A stretch of 64,000 nt of DNA, taken from contig NZ_AWSQ01000002.1 of assembly GCF_000498575.2 (NCBI RefSeq), positions 775,600 to 839,599 on the forward strand. The letters run 5' to 3'. Positions 45,245 to 53,393 of the stretch are shown here, piece by piece. Numbering within the stretch: the stretch's first letter is position 1; the number at the start of each line of letters is the position of its first letter. Origin of the DNA: Pseudomonas taeanensis MS-3 (GTDB lineage: Bacteria > Pseudomonadota > Gammaproteobacteria > Pseudomonadales > Pseudomonadaceae). The position numbers and the translations under genes are program-made. Below the pieces are notes generated by a model that searched no databases, was not told where the DNA came from, and saw nothing but the letters and a program-made list of their open reading frames with translations.

Positions 45245-46165
45245 ATGGGGCTGGATGATGCGCTGATCTTTACCCGTGTGGTCGAATGCCACAGTTTTAC
45301 CCAGGCAGCCCAGGGCCTGGGTATGCAGAAGTCCACGGTCAGTCGACGGATTGCCTTGCTGGAGGAGCGTCTAGGTGTGCGTTTGCTTAATCGCACCACG
45401 CGCAAGCTGCGTCTGACTGAAGTCGGTCAAGCTTATTACGAGCGCTGTCGGCAGATCATGCTCGATTTCGCCGAGGCCGAGCAGGCGGTCATGCAACTGC
45501 AGCAGGAGCCGTCCGGTTTGTTGCGCATCACCGCGCCGATCGAGTTCGGCCAACTGTTTCTCGGCCGGGTGCTGGGCGACTTTATGCGCCAGTACCCGCA
45601 GATCAGCGCCGAAGTGGAGCTGACCTCGCGGCATGTCGATCCGGTCGAGGAGGGGGTGGATATCGTCATCCTGGTCGGCCAGCCGCAAGACTCCACCTTG
45701 ATCGCTCGCAAGCTGTTCGAGACGGGGCGACACCTGTGCGCCAGTCCGGCTTATCTGGAGGCGCATGGCTGCCCGCGTACGGTCGCCGAGCTGGCTGGGC
45801 ATAGGGCGATTCTCTTGCCGCAGGATTCGCCGCGTTACTGGCCGTTGCTCGATGAGCACATAGCCTGTCAGCGGGTACTGTCGTGCAACAACATCACTTT
45901 CGCCCGTGAAGCGGCCCTGGCCGGAGCGGGGATCGCCGGTCTGCCGATCATGATAAGCGAGCGCGCGGTGCAGGCTGGGCGCCTGGTCGAATTGTTGCCC
46001 GAGGCGCGTCTGCCGATTGGCGAGTTGTATGCGGTCTATCCATCGCGGCGATTCCAGGCGATGAAGGTGAAGACCTTCCTCGATTTCCTGATGAGCAGTC
46101 TGCCGGTCGAAGAGGGGCGCCTGCTGGAGCCCACAGCGGCGCGCCTGTTAATATCGGCGCCTTGA
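45245..46165 (+). CDS. LysR-family regulator of the efflux pump
   Basis: The 306-residue protein has an N-terminal winged helix-turn-helix ([53 protein letters not shown]) and a CrgA/YafC-like effector domain ([18 protein letters not shown]...). It is divergent from the HlyD/DHA2 operon across 105 bases and very likely regulates it. gltX follows after 31 bases. Confidence 0.9.
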   Translation: MGLDDALIFTRVVECHSFTQAAQGLGMQKSTVSRRIALLEERLGVRLLNRTTRKLRLTEVGQAYYERCRQIMLDFAEAEQAVMQLQQEPSGLLRITAPIEFGQLFLGRVLGDFMRQYPQISAEVELTSRHVDPVEEGVDIVILVGQPQDSTLIARKLFETGRHLCASPAYLEAHGCPRTVAELAGHRAILLPQDSPRYWPLLDEHIACQRVLSCNNITFAREAALAGAGIAGLPIMISERAVQAGRLVELLPEARLPIGELYAVYPSRRFQAMKVKTFLDFLMSSLPVEEGRLLEPTAARLLISAP

Positions 46166-46196
46166 TTTCACCTCGATTAGATTTTTGAGAGCTGCC

Positions 46197-47678
46197 ATGA
46201 CCACCGTCCGTACTCGTATCGCGCCGTCGCCTACCGGTGATCCGCACGTAGGCACTGCCTATATCGCTCTATTCAATTTGTGTTTTGCTCGTCAGCACGG
46301 TGGTGAATTCATCCTGCGTATCGAAGACACCGACCAGCTGCGCTCGACCCGCGAGTCGGAACAGCAGATCTACGATGCCTTGCGCTGGCTGGGTATCGAG
46401 TGGAGCGAGGGGCCGGATGTCGGTGGTCCGCACGGTCCGTATCGGCAGAGTGAGCGCGGTCACATCTACAAGCAGTACAGTGCCGAGCTGGTGGATAAAG
46501 GTCACGCCTTTCATTGCTTCTGCAGTGCCGAACGCCTGGATAAACTGCGTGCCGAGCAGATGGAAGCCAAGCAGACCCCGCGCTACGACGGTCATTGCAT
46601 GCACCTGCCGACTGCCGAGGTAGAACAGCGGCTGAGCGCCGGCGAACCCAACGTGGTGCGCATGAAAGTGCCGACCGAGGGTGTGTGTGTGGTGCCTGAC
46701 ATGCTGCGTGGCGAGGTCGAGATTCCTTGGGATCGGATGGACATGCAGGTGCTGATGAAGACCGATGGCCTGCCGACCTACTTCCTGGCGAACGTGGTCG
46801 ATGACCATCTGATGGGCATCACTCACGTGTTGCGCGGCGAGGAATGGTTGCCCTCGGCGCCCAAACTGATCCTGCTCTACGAGTACTTTGGCTGGGACAA
46901 GCCGCAGCTGTGCTATATGCCGCTGTTGCGCAACCCGGACAAGAGCAAGCTGTCCAAGCGCAAGAATCCAACCTCGATCACCTTCTACGAGCGTATGGGC
47001 TACCTGCCTCAGGCGATGCTCAACTACCTCGGACGAATGGGCTGGTCTATGCCCGACGAGCGCGAGAAGTTCAGTCTCGACGAGATGATCGAGCACTTCG
47101 ATATTCAGCGGGTATCGCTCGGTGGACCGATCTTCGACCTGGAAAAATTGTCCTGGCTGAATGGTCAGTGGATGCGCGAATTGAGTGTCGAAGAGTTTGC
47201 CGCAGGCGCGCAGCAGTGGGCATTCAACTCCGACTACATGATGAAGATCGCCCCGCACGTGCAGGGACGGGTCGAAACCTTCAGTCAGATCGCGCCGCTG
47301 GCCGGCTTTTTCTTCTCTGGCAGCCTGCCGCTGGATGCCAAGCTGTTTGAGCACAAGAAGCTCTCGGCTGATCAGGTGCGTCAGTTGATGCAGCTGATCC
47401 TGTGGAAGCTGGAGGCGTTGCGTCAGTGGGAAAAGAACCGGATCACCGGCTGTATCCAGGTGGTGGTCGAGCACCTTGAGCTGAAACTGCGCGATGCCAT
47501 GCCGCTGATGTTCGCGGCCGTGACCGGGCAAGCCAGCTCGGTGTCGGTGCTCGATGCTATGGAAATTATCGGCCCGGACCTCACCCGTTTCCGCCTGCGT
47601 CAGGCCATCGAGCTGCTCGGCGGTGTGTCGAAGAAAGAAAACAAAGAGTGGGAAAAACTGCTGGCGAGCATCGGCTGA
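46197..47678 (+). CDS. gltX: Glutamyl-tRNA synthetase
   Basis: GltX charges tRNA-Glu. The 493-residue class I synthetase has the HIGH-type motif [17 protein letters not shown] (about 9-25), the KMSKS-type motif [10 protein letters not shown] (about 255), and a C-terminal anticodon-binding domain. The HIGH position reads HVGT, as is usual for GluRS. I chose ATG 46197 ([14 protein letters not shown]). It is followed by an array that includes two tRNA-Glu genes, its own substrate. Confidence 0.98.
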   Translation: MTTVRTRIAPSPTGDPHVGTAYIALFNLCFARQHGGEFILRIEDTDQLRSTRESEQQIYDALRWLGIEWSEGPDVGGPHGPYRQSERGHIYKQYSAELVDKGHAFHCFCSAERLDKLRAEQMEAKQTPRYDGHCMHLPTAEVEQRLSAGEPNVVRMKVPTEGVCVVPDMLRGEVEIPWDRMDMQVLMKTDGLPTYFLANVVDDHLMGITHVLRGEEWLPSAPKLILLYEYFGWDKPQLCYMPLLRNPDKSKLSKRKNPTSITFYERMGYLPQAMLNYLGRMGWSMPDEREKFSLDEMIEHFDIQRVSLGGPIFDLEKLSWLNGQWMRELSVEEFAAGAQQWAFNSDYMMKIAPHVQGRVETFSQIAPLAGFFFSGSLPLDAKLFEHKKLSADQVRQLMQLILWKLEALRQWEKNRITGCIQVVVEHLELKLRDAMPLMFAAVTGQASSVSVLDAMEIIGPDLTRFRLRQAIELLGGVSKKENKEWEKLLASIG

Positions 47679-47775
47679 GCCGGACGTTGCTCGGCTAGCG
47701 CCCGGTCTGTTCCGCCGGGGCGGGTAAGTGATTGTTCTATCAGCATAAAAAATATAGGCCTAACGAAAAATAATG

Positions 47776-47804
47776 TTGACAGGGGAGGGGCGCGCTTTTA
47801 ACAT
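47776..47804 (+). promoter_or_regulatory. Sigma-70 promoter of the tRNA-Ala/Glu array
   Basis: Perfect TTGACA at 47776-47781, a 17-base spacer and TAACAT at 47799-47804, then a GC-rich discriminator (GCGCCCCG) typical of stringently controlled stable RNA promoters. It lies 18 bases before the first tRNA. Confidence 0.85.
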
Positions 47805-47822
47805 GCGCCCCGTCCTTGAGAT

Positions 47823-47898
<76 letters not shown>

Positions 47899-47962
47899 TC
47901 TTCAAAGCCGAAAGGCTTGCCACAATCAGCTCTCGAAGCTGGTTGAGTTGTAGAAGGGTTAC

Positions 47963-48038
47963 GTCCCCTTCGTCTAGTGGCCTAGGACACCGCCCTTTCA
48001 CGGCGGTAACAGGGGTTCGAGTCCCCTAGGGGACGCCA
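47963..48038 (+). tRNA. tRNA-Glu (TTC), copy 1
   Basis: A 76-base gene beginning GTCCCCTTCGTCTAGTGG, with anticodon loop CTTTCAC (TTC), T-arm GGTTCGAGTCC and encoded CCA. It lies 64 bases after the first tRNA-Ala. Confidence 0.97.
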
Positions 48039-48089
48039 GTTTCAAAAAGCGGTGCTGGTATGGGCTGTGAGCCGAGAGGCGATAAATCC

Positions 48090-48165
<76 letters not shown>

Positions 48166-48242
48166 ATTTAGCGGTTCACAATCTGATGATTTGCTAACTG
48201 CCACGGGCCAGCGTAAAGCTGGCCTTGTTTTTCGAAGGTTTC

Positions 48243-48318
48243 GTCCCCTTCGTCTAGTGGCCTAGGACACCGCCCTTTCACGGCGGTAACAGGGGTTCGA
48301 GTCCCCTAGGGGACGCCA
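48243..48318 (+). tRNA. tRNA-Glu (TTC), copy 2
   Basis: A 76-base gene identical to tRNA-Glu copy 1, last of the Ala-Glu-Ala-Glu array, with encoded CCA. Confidence 0.97.
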
Positions 48319-48323
48319 TTTTT

Positions 48324-48379
48324 ACCCGTTTACGGGTTTTTGAAGGGTCATTCTTAACGGAATGGCCCTTTTGTTTTTT
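48324..48379 (+). terminator. Tandem terminators of the tRNA array
   Basis: A short hairpin ACCCG-TTTA-CGGGT followed by T4-5 (48324-48341) is followed by a second, 11-bp stem (48343-48353 with 48360-48370) and a T-rich run to 48379. Confidence 0.8.
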
Positions 48380-48445
48380 CTGCTTCCCCATTTCCTGATA
48401 AGAGTTCAGCCGACCAGTGGTAGGTATATCTGCTTGCTTAAATTT

Positions 48446-48473
48446 ATTACGAGCATAATATTTCAGTCGTAAT
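48446..48473. promoter_or_regulatory. Inverted repeat, probable TetR operator
   Basis: ATTACGA (48446-48452) and TCGTAAT (48467-48473) form a 7-bp inverted repeat with a 14-base centre, in an AT-rich region 18 bases before the TetR start. It probably serves autoregulation. Confidence 0.55.
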
Positions 48474-48491
48474 ATTTATCCGGAGGCGAGC

Positions 48492-49031
48492 ATGAACGAC
48501 AAGAAGGCGCAAACCCGTGCGCGGATTCTAAGTGCGGCCAGTTCGGCGTTGGTTCAGCGCGGTCCGGCCGAGCCGAGCGTCGGCGAGGTGATGGGGGCTG
48601 CCGGGCTGACGGTGGGCGGCTTCTATGCGCACTTCGAGAGCAAGGATGCCTTGATGCTGGAGGCGTTCAGGCAGCTTCTCGGTCGGCGCCGAGAGTTGAT
48701 GGAGCAGTTGGATGGCGATTTGCCGGCAAGCGAGCGGCGGGCGCTGATGGCTGCGTTCTATCTATCGCGCAAGCACCGTGATGCCACCGAGCAGGGCTGT
48801 CCGCTGCCCAGCTCATTGAGCGAGCTGGTACGGCTGCCCGAAGCGTTTCGCACGGCCTTGGCCGAGCACCTGGAGTTGATGGTGGCGGAGTTGGCAGCGA
48901 GTCCGGAGGAGGCCCCCAGCGTGCTCGCCGATATTGCATTGATGGTCGGTGGTCTGGCGCTGGCGCGGGCGCTGGGGCCCGGTGAGTTGTCTGACCGTGT
49001 TCTGCGTGCTGCCAAGTCGGCAATCGTTTGA
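48492..49031 (+). CDS. TetR-family regulator
   Basis: The 179-residue protein has a TetR helix-turn-helix (TRARILSAASSALVQRG..., EVMGAAGLTVGGFYAHFESKDALML, about 7-55) and a ligand-binding helical domain. It resembles the AcrR/NemR-like group. CGGAGG lies 5 bases before ATG 48492. The next gene, an alpha/beta hydrolase, follows 11 bases after the stop, so it is likely co-transcribed and controlled by it. Confidence 0.92.
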   Translation: MNDKKAQTRARILSAASSALVQRGPAEPSVGEVMGAAGLTVGGFYAHFESKDALMLEAFRQLLGRRRELMEQLDGDLPASERRALMAAFYLSRKHRDATEQGCPLPSSLSELVRLPEAFRTALAEHLELMVAELAASPEEAPSVLADIALMVGGLALARALGPGELSDRVLRAAKSAIV

Positions 49032-49042
49032 GGAGTATGGCA

Positions 49043-49882
49043 ATGAGCAGCTTGAACTGGGTTCGTGGATTCAACGCCACCGTCGGCTGGGTGGCCCCTC
49101 ATGCGGTGGCGAGCAAGATGCGCCGCGAGTTTATGACGCCGCGGACGTTGCCGCCGCGTGACTGGGAGCTGCCGCTGCTGGCCAGGTCGGAGCGGGTTAC
49201 GCTGCGCTTCGGGCTTTCGGCCTTACGCTGGGGCAGTGGCCCGACCGTGCTGCTGATGCATGGTTGGGAGGGGCGGCCGACGCAGTTTGCCGGGCTGATC
49301 GATGCACTGGTGCAGGCCGGTTACGGGGTGATCGCGCTGGACGCCCCGGCGCATGGCCATTCGCCGGGGCGTGAGGCGAATGTGGTGCTATTCGCTCGCG
49401 CTCTGCTCGAGGCTGCCGCTGAGTTGCCGCCGCTCAAGGCAGTGATCGGGCATTCGATGGGAGGTGCCAGTGCATTGTTAGCCACTCAGTTGGGGTTGCG
49501 CGCCGAGGCTGTGGTCAGCATTGCCGCGCCGAGTCGGATACTCACCATGTTGCGGCGTTTTGCCCGCTACATGGGGTTGCCGGAACAGGCGAGAGCACAG
49601 TTCATTCGCCTGGTCGAGGAGAAGGCCGGGATGCCGGCCGGGCAACTCGATGTCGCGCGTTATCAGTTGGATTTCCCAGGGTTGATCGTGCATGCCGTGG
49701 ATGATCTGGTAGTGCCGTTCAGTGAGGCCGAGGCAATTCATGAGGCCTGGTTCGATAGCCAGCTGTTGCGGGTAGAAACTGGTGGACATCGAAAGATCCT
49801 GGCCGACCCGAGTCTGCAGCAGGCTGTGCTGCAACTGCTCGCAGAACTGCGTCATGCTCCACTGAGTGCGGTGGCTTCCTAG
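49043..49882 (+). CDS. Alpha/beta hydrolase
   Basis: The 279-residue cytoplasmic hydrolase has the oxyanion segment VLLMHGWEGRPTQF, the nucleophile elbow IGHSMGGASA (Ser), an Asp in VHAVDDLVVPF, and His in TGGHRKIL. It probably hydrolyses an ester. The substrate is unknown. ATG 49043 is 7 bases after AGGAG, whereas ATG 49037 is too close. It forms a unit with the upstream TetR gene. Confidence 0.88.
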   Translation: MSSLNWVRGFNATVGWVAPHAVASKMRREFMTPRTLPPRDWELPLLARSERVTLRFGLSALRWGSGPTVLLMHGWEGRPTQFAGLIDALVQAGYGVIALDAPAHGHSPGREANVVLFARALLEAAAELPPLKAVIGHSMGGASALLATQLGLRAEAVVSIAAPSRILTMLRRFARYMGLPEQARAQFIRLVEEKAGMPAGQLDVARYQLDFPGLIVHAVDDLVVPFSEAEAIHEAWFDSQLLRVETGGHRKILADPSLQQAVLQLLAELRHAPLSAVAS

Positions 49883-50308
49883 CTGTTCGCTTGATTGTGT
49901 CCGGTGCAGCCGTTTCGTACTGTCCGGGTCGGCGCCAATGCTGCTACTAAGGCCCAGGCTGAGATGCTAATCGTCCAGGGGGCTGCCTGGGGGCGCTTCT
50001 GCTCGCATGGTTGCGGCGCTCCTGTATCGACCGGGCAAGGGCAATATCGACATGAAACCTTGCTGCATCTGCACGTCAACGCCAGCCTGGAGTTACTCAG
50101 TGGTTACGGCCTAGAATCGTCCGCGCGCAGTACTTTGCCGCGGATTATTCGAGGTTTCAGGGGCGCGTGCCTGAGCCTGACAACGCAGGCGTACAATAGA
50201 TGCATTCGCTTAGGCCGGTCGGCATGAGTGCCTGTCCGAGCTTGGGTTCGGATTTGCCTGTCGGTTGTGCAATCCCGCGGGTTGGTATGCAGTTTGGAGC
50301 AATCAGGA
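49883..50308. other. 426-base gap without a recognisable gene
   Basis: I see no conserved gene. A 110-codon frame at 49895-50227 has no ribosome site or family features. In related Pseudomonas a different gene set occurs here, so a gene may have been lost. Confidence 0.35.
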
Positions 50309-50758
50309 ATGAGTTGGGATCTTGCTAATCCATTCGTCATCGACCTCAGTGTCAGTGCCGATGACATCGATGGTCTGGGTCACGCCAATAACGCGGTGTA
50401 TGTCAGTTGGCTGGAGCGCTGCGCCTGGCGGCATTCGCAATACCTGGGGCTGGACTTGGCTGAGTATCGCCGGCTCGATCGCGCCATGGCGGTGCTTCGG
50501 CATGAGATCGACTATCTGGCCAGTGCCTATGAGGATCAGGAGCTGCAAATGGCCACCTGGATCGTCGAGTCCGATCAGCGCCTGAAAATGGATCGGCGGT
50601 TCCAGCTGGTGCGCCCGGAGGATGGCATGACCTTGCTGCGCGCCAAGACCACCTTCGTCTGCATCGAGTTGTCCAGCGGCAAGCCCAAGCGCATGCCGAC
50701 CGAGTTCATCGAAGGTTACGGGCCCGCCCTGCAACCGCCGTTTCCGATGGAGCTCTAG
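50309..50758 (+). CDS. Acyl-CoA thioesterase (4HBT hotdog family)
   Basis: The 149-residue protein is a single hotdog domain. It starts MSWDLANPFVIDLSV, has the active-site Asp/His region DIDGLGHANNAVYVSWLERCAW, and continues MDRRFQLVRPEDGMTLLRAKTTFV. This is the YbgC/FcbC-like 4-hydroxybenzoyl-CoA thioesterase family, which hydrolyses acyl-CoA or acyl-ACP. The substrate is not evident. ATG 50309 gives the family's usual N-terminus; the frame extends further upstream without conserved sequence. Confidence 0.88.
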   Translation: MSWDLANPFVIDLSVSADDIDGLGHANNAVYVSWLERCAWRHSQYLGLDLAEYRRLDRAMAVLRHEIDYLASAYEDQELQMATWIVESDQRLKMDRRFQLVRPEDGMTLLRAKTTFVCIELSSGKPKRMPTEFIEGYGPALQPPFPMEL

Positions 50759-50950
50759 TCCGACAGCAGGAGGTGAAGCAGCGCGTTGGTGTTGAATACC
50801 TCCCGCTATCCTTGGTGTGTCCGTGGCCTGCTAAGCGGCCTGTGCATGAGTGCGCCTTGATCGCAGCAGTGTGCGCCAGGCTCGTGCCGAGGATTTCATC
50901 CGCAGCGCTGCACCGCGTACACTACGCGCCGTTTTTTCGAGAGTTTAGCT

Positions 50951-51934
50951 ATGCAGATTGCCCTGGCACCTATGGAGGGTTTGGTCGACGAGATCCTCCG
51001 TGATGTGCTGACGCGGGTAGGTGGTATCGACTGGTGCGTGACCGAATTTATCCGGGTGACCGAGCGGGTGCAGCCGGCTGCTACCTACCAGAAACTCGCC
51101 CCGGAACTGTTCAGCTCAGCGCAGACGGCGGCCGGGACGCCACTGCGCGTGCAGTTTCTCGGTTCCGACCCGCAATGCCTGGCGGATAACGCGGCGTTTG
51201 CCTGCACCCTCGGCGCGCCGGTGATCGACCTCAACTTCGGCTGCCCGGCCAAGACTGTGAACAAGTCACGCGGTGGCGCGGTGCTGCTGAAAGAGCCGGA
51301 GTTGCTGCATGCCATCGTGCGTGAAGTGCGGCGCACGGTGCCGGCCGCCATTCCGGTCACCGCCAAGATGCGTCTGGGCTTCGATCATAAGGACTATGCC
51401 CTGGAGTGTGCGCAGGCCTTGGCCGAGGGCGGCGCCGGGCAACTTGTGGTGCACGCGCGGACCAAAGTCGAGGGCTACAAGCCGCCGGCGCACTGGGAGT
51501 GGGTGGCGCGGGTGCAAGACGCGGTCAAGGTGCCGGTGTTCGCCAATGGCGAGATATGGAGTCTGGACGACTGGCGGCGCTGCCGTGAAGTCAGTGGCGT
51601 CGAGGACATCATGCTTGGGCGTGGCCTGGTGGCACGCCCGGATCTGGCCCGGCAGATTGCCGCGGCGCGGGCCGGGCAGTCAGTCGCCGAGATGGGCTGG
51701 GCCGAGTTTCAGCCCTTGCTCGCCGATTTCTGGTTGCAGGCCCGGCGCAAGATATCGCCGCGTTATGCTCCGGGACGCTTGAAGCAATGGCTGGCAATGC
51801 TGACCCGCAGTTACCCGCAGGCGGTCGAGTTGTTCGGCCTGCTACGGCGAGAAAACGATTGCAGCCGTATCGATGCCCTGCTCGGCGTCGAGGTTCCGGT
51901 TCGCCCGGGCCGAGAACAGTTGGCTATCGCCTAA
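50951..51934 (+). CDS. dusC: tRNA-dihydrouridine synthase C
   Basis: DusC reduces uridine 16 in tRNA using FMN and NADPH. The 327-residue protein begins [20 protein letters not shown], with the catalytic Cys in [21 protein letters not shown]-binding VTAKMRLGF and [18 protein letters not shown], and a C-terminal helical tRNA-recognition domain. The EGLVDEILR opening and the KPPAHWEW segment mark the DusC rather than DusA or DusB subfamily. Confidence 0.95.
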   Translation: MQIALAPMEGLVDEILRDVLTRVGGIDWCVTEFIRVTERVQPAATYQKLAPELFSSAQTAAGTPLRVQFLGSDPQCLADNAAFACTLGAPVIDLNFGCPAKTVNKSRGGAVLLKEPELLHAIVREVRRTVPAAIPVTAKMRLGFDHKDYALECAQALAEGGAGQLVVHARTKVEGYKPPAHWEWVARVQDAVKVPVFANGEIWSLDDWRRCREVSGVEDIMLGRGLVARPDLARQIAAARAGQSVAEMGWAEFQPLLADFWLQARRKISPRYAPGRLKQWLAMLTRSYPQAVELFGLLRRENDCSRIDALLGVEVPVRPGREQLAIA

Positions 51935-52016
51935 ATACGGCTCTAGTTGCAGGCTGCAGGCCTTCAAGGTTGCATGCGCAAACTACTGGCGCCGCGCTCG
52001 GCGGCCGTGAGTAGGT

Positions 52017-52763
52017 TCAGCGCCCGCCGCTGACATCCAGCAGCGCGCCGCTGGTGTAGGAGGCGTGCTCGCTGGCTAGCCAGAGAATCGCCTGAGCGAC
52101 TTCCTCGGCGCGCCCGCCGCGCCCCATGGGGACGCTCTGGCTGACCCGCGCCACCCGTGCGGGCTCACCGCCACTGGCGTGGATCTCGGTGTCGATCACA
52201 CCGGGGCGTACCGCATTGACCCGAATCCCTTCTGCCGCAACTTCCTTGGCCAGCCCCAGGGTCAGGCTGTCGATGGCGCCCTTGGCCGCCGCGTAGTCGA
52301 TATATTCATGCGGGGCGCCCAGGCGAGCGGCAACCGACGACAGGTTGACGATGACCCCGCCGCGTCCGCCATGCCGAGTCGACATGCGTTTCACCGCTTC
52401 GCGGGCGCAGAAGAAACTGCCGAATACATTGGCGCCGAACACTCGCTGCAGGCGCGCGCCGTCCATTTGCTCCAGGCACATCTGTGGTTCCAGCATACCG
52501 GCGTTGTTGACCAGTACATCGAGGCGGCCGAAGTGTTGGTCGAGGGTGGCGAATAGGTGCTGCACCTGAAGTTCGTCGGCCACATCGGCCTGCACCGCCA
52601 TGGCGAGGCCGCCGGCGTCGACGATTTCCGCAGCCAGGGCCTCGGCTGTTTGCCGTTGCTGGCGGTAGTTAAGGCACAGGGCGTAGCCCTGGGCGGCGGC
52701 CAGCCTGGCGGTGGCGGCACCGATGCCGCGGCTGGCCCCGGTGATCAGCATGACTTTGTCCAT
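52017..52763 (-). CDS. SDR-family oxidoreductase
   Basis: The 248-residue short-chain dehydrogenase has the NAD(P) motif TGASRGIGAATA (about 8-19), NNAG at about 88, the catalytic Ser in VNLSSVAARLG and the YxxxK in YIDYAAAKGA. The RQQR segment after strand 2 suggests NADPH use. The product is unknown. It is convergent with dusC. Confidence 0.93.
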   Translation of the reverse strand: MDKVMLITGASRGIGAATARLAAAQGYALCLNYRQQRQTAEALAAEIVDAGGLAMAVQADVADELQVQHLFATLDQHFGRLDVLVNNAGMLEPQMCLEQMDGARLQRVFGANVFGSFFCAREAVKRMSTRHGGRGGVIVNLSSVAARLGAPHEYIDYAAAKGAIDSLTLGLAKEVAAEGIRVNAVRPGVIDTEIHASGGEPARVARVSQSVPMGRGGRAEEVAQAILWLASEHASYTSGALLDVSGGR

Positions 52764-52795
52764 CGACCTCTTCCTGTAAGCAAGTTTTTCAGGCG

Positions 52796-52823
52796 CTTGA
52801 AATCTTCTCGGCTAACCACATGT
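52796..52823 (+). promoter_or_regulatory. Sigma-32 heat-shock promoter of ibpA
   Basis: CTTGAAA at 52796-52802 (perfect -35), 13-base spacer, and CCACATGT at 52816-52823, one mismatch from CCCCATNT. The implied start is near 52830, giving a roughly 60-base leader to ibpA. Confidence 0.75.
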
Positions 52824-52829
52824 TCAGTC

Positions 52830-52893
52830 ATGCGGGACGCCGAAGTCGGGTCTCGCGATGAACCACTCGCTGCAATTCAGGAGACTACCCATG
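52830..52893 (+). promoter_or_regulatory. ROSE-like RNA thermometer in the ibpA leader
   Basis: The leader folds into two hairpins. An upstream stem pairs GCGGGAC (52832-52838) with GTCTCGC (52850-52856). The 3' hairpin pairs CTCGCT (52866-52871) with the ribosome site AGGAG (52879-52883), leaving G52869 unpaired. This UYGCU opposite AGGA with an odd G is the hallmark of ROSE elements controlling small heat-shock genes. Confidence 0.65.
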
Positions 52894-53337
52894 AGCACTG
52901 CATTTTCCATGACCCCGCTGTTCCGCCAGTCGGTTGGCTTCGATCGCTTCAATGACCTGTTTGAGTCGGCGATGCGCAACGAGTCCGGCAGCAGCTACCC
53001 GCCGTATAACGTCGAGAAGCACGCCGATGACCAGTACCGTATTGTCATCGCTGCTGCCGGCTTCCAGGAGGACGACCTGGAGCTTCATGTGGAGCGCGGC
53101 GTATTGACCATCAGCGGAGGCAAGCACGATAACGGCGCAGAAAACGTGACCTACCTATATCAGGGCATTGCCCGGCGAGCATTCAAACTGTCATTCCGCT
53201 TGGCCGACCATATTGAAGTCAAGGCTGCCAGTCTGGTCAATGGCCTGCTTAATATCGATCTGCTACGCATCGTTCCAGAAGAGGCCAAGGCCAAGCGCAT
53301 CCCGATCACGGGGCTGCGGCCGGCGCCGGTGAGCTAA
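52891..53337 (+). CDS. ibpA: IbpA small heat-shock protein
   Basis: IbpA binds unfolded proteins and aggregates. The 148-residue protein has an N-terminal region (MSTAFSMTPLFRQSVGFDRFNDLF) and an alpha-crystallin domain (YPPYNVEKHADDQYRIVIAAAGFQEDDLELHVERGVLTISGG..., YLYQGIARRAFKLSFRLADHI) with the hydrophobic LLNIDLLRIVPEEAKAKRI tail. ATG 52891 follows a GGAGA site by 7 bases. A sigma-32 promoter and a thermometer-like leader precede it. Confidence 0.95.
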   Translation: MSTAFSMTPLFRQSVGFDRFNDLFESAMRNESGSSYPPYNVEKHADDQYRIVIAAAGFQEDDLELHVERGVLTISGGKHDNGAENVTYLYQGIARRAFKLSFRLADHIEVKAASLVNGLLNIDLLRIVPEEAKAKRIPITGLRPAPVS

Positions 53338-53360
53338 GCGCGGGCGTTGAGCATAGCTAA

Positions 53361-53392
53361 GCATTCAGGGCGCCAAAAGGCGCCCTGAATGC
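53361..53392. terminator. Bidirectional terminator between ibpA and the GGDEF-EAL gene
   Basis: A perfect 14-bp stem GCATTCAGGGCGCC/GGCGCCCTGAATGC with an AAAA loop lies at 53361-53374 and 53379-53392, with TTTAT after it, midway between convergent genes. Confidence 0.8.
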
Positions 53393-53393
53393 T

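Noticed and set aside
49895-50227. Possible 110-codon gene in the gap before the thioesterase
   Set aside because: It has no ribosome site, low-complexity composition, and no recognisable motif.
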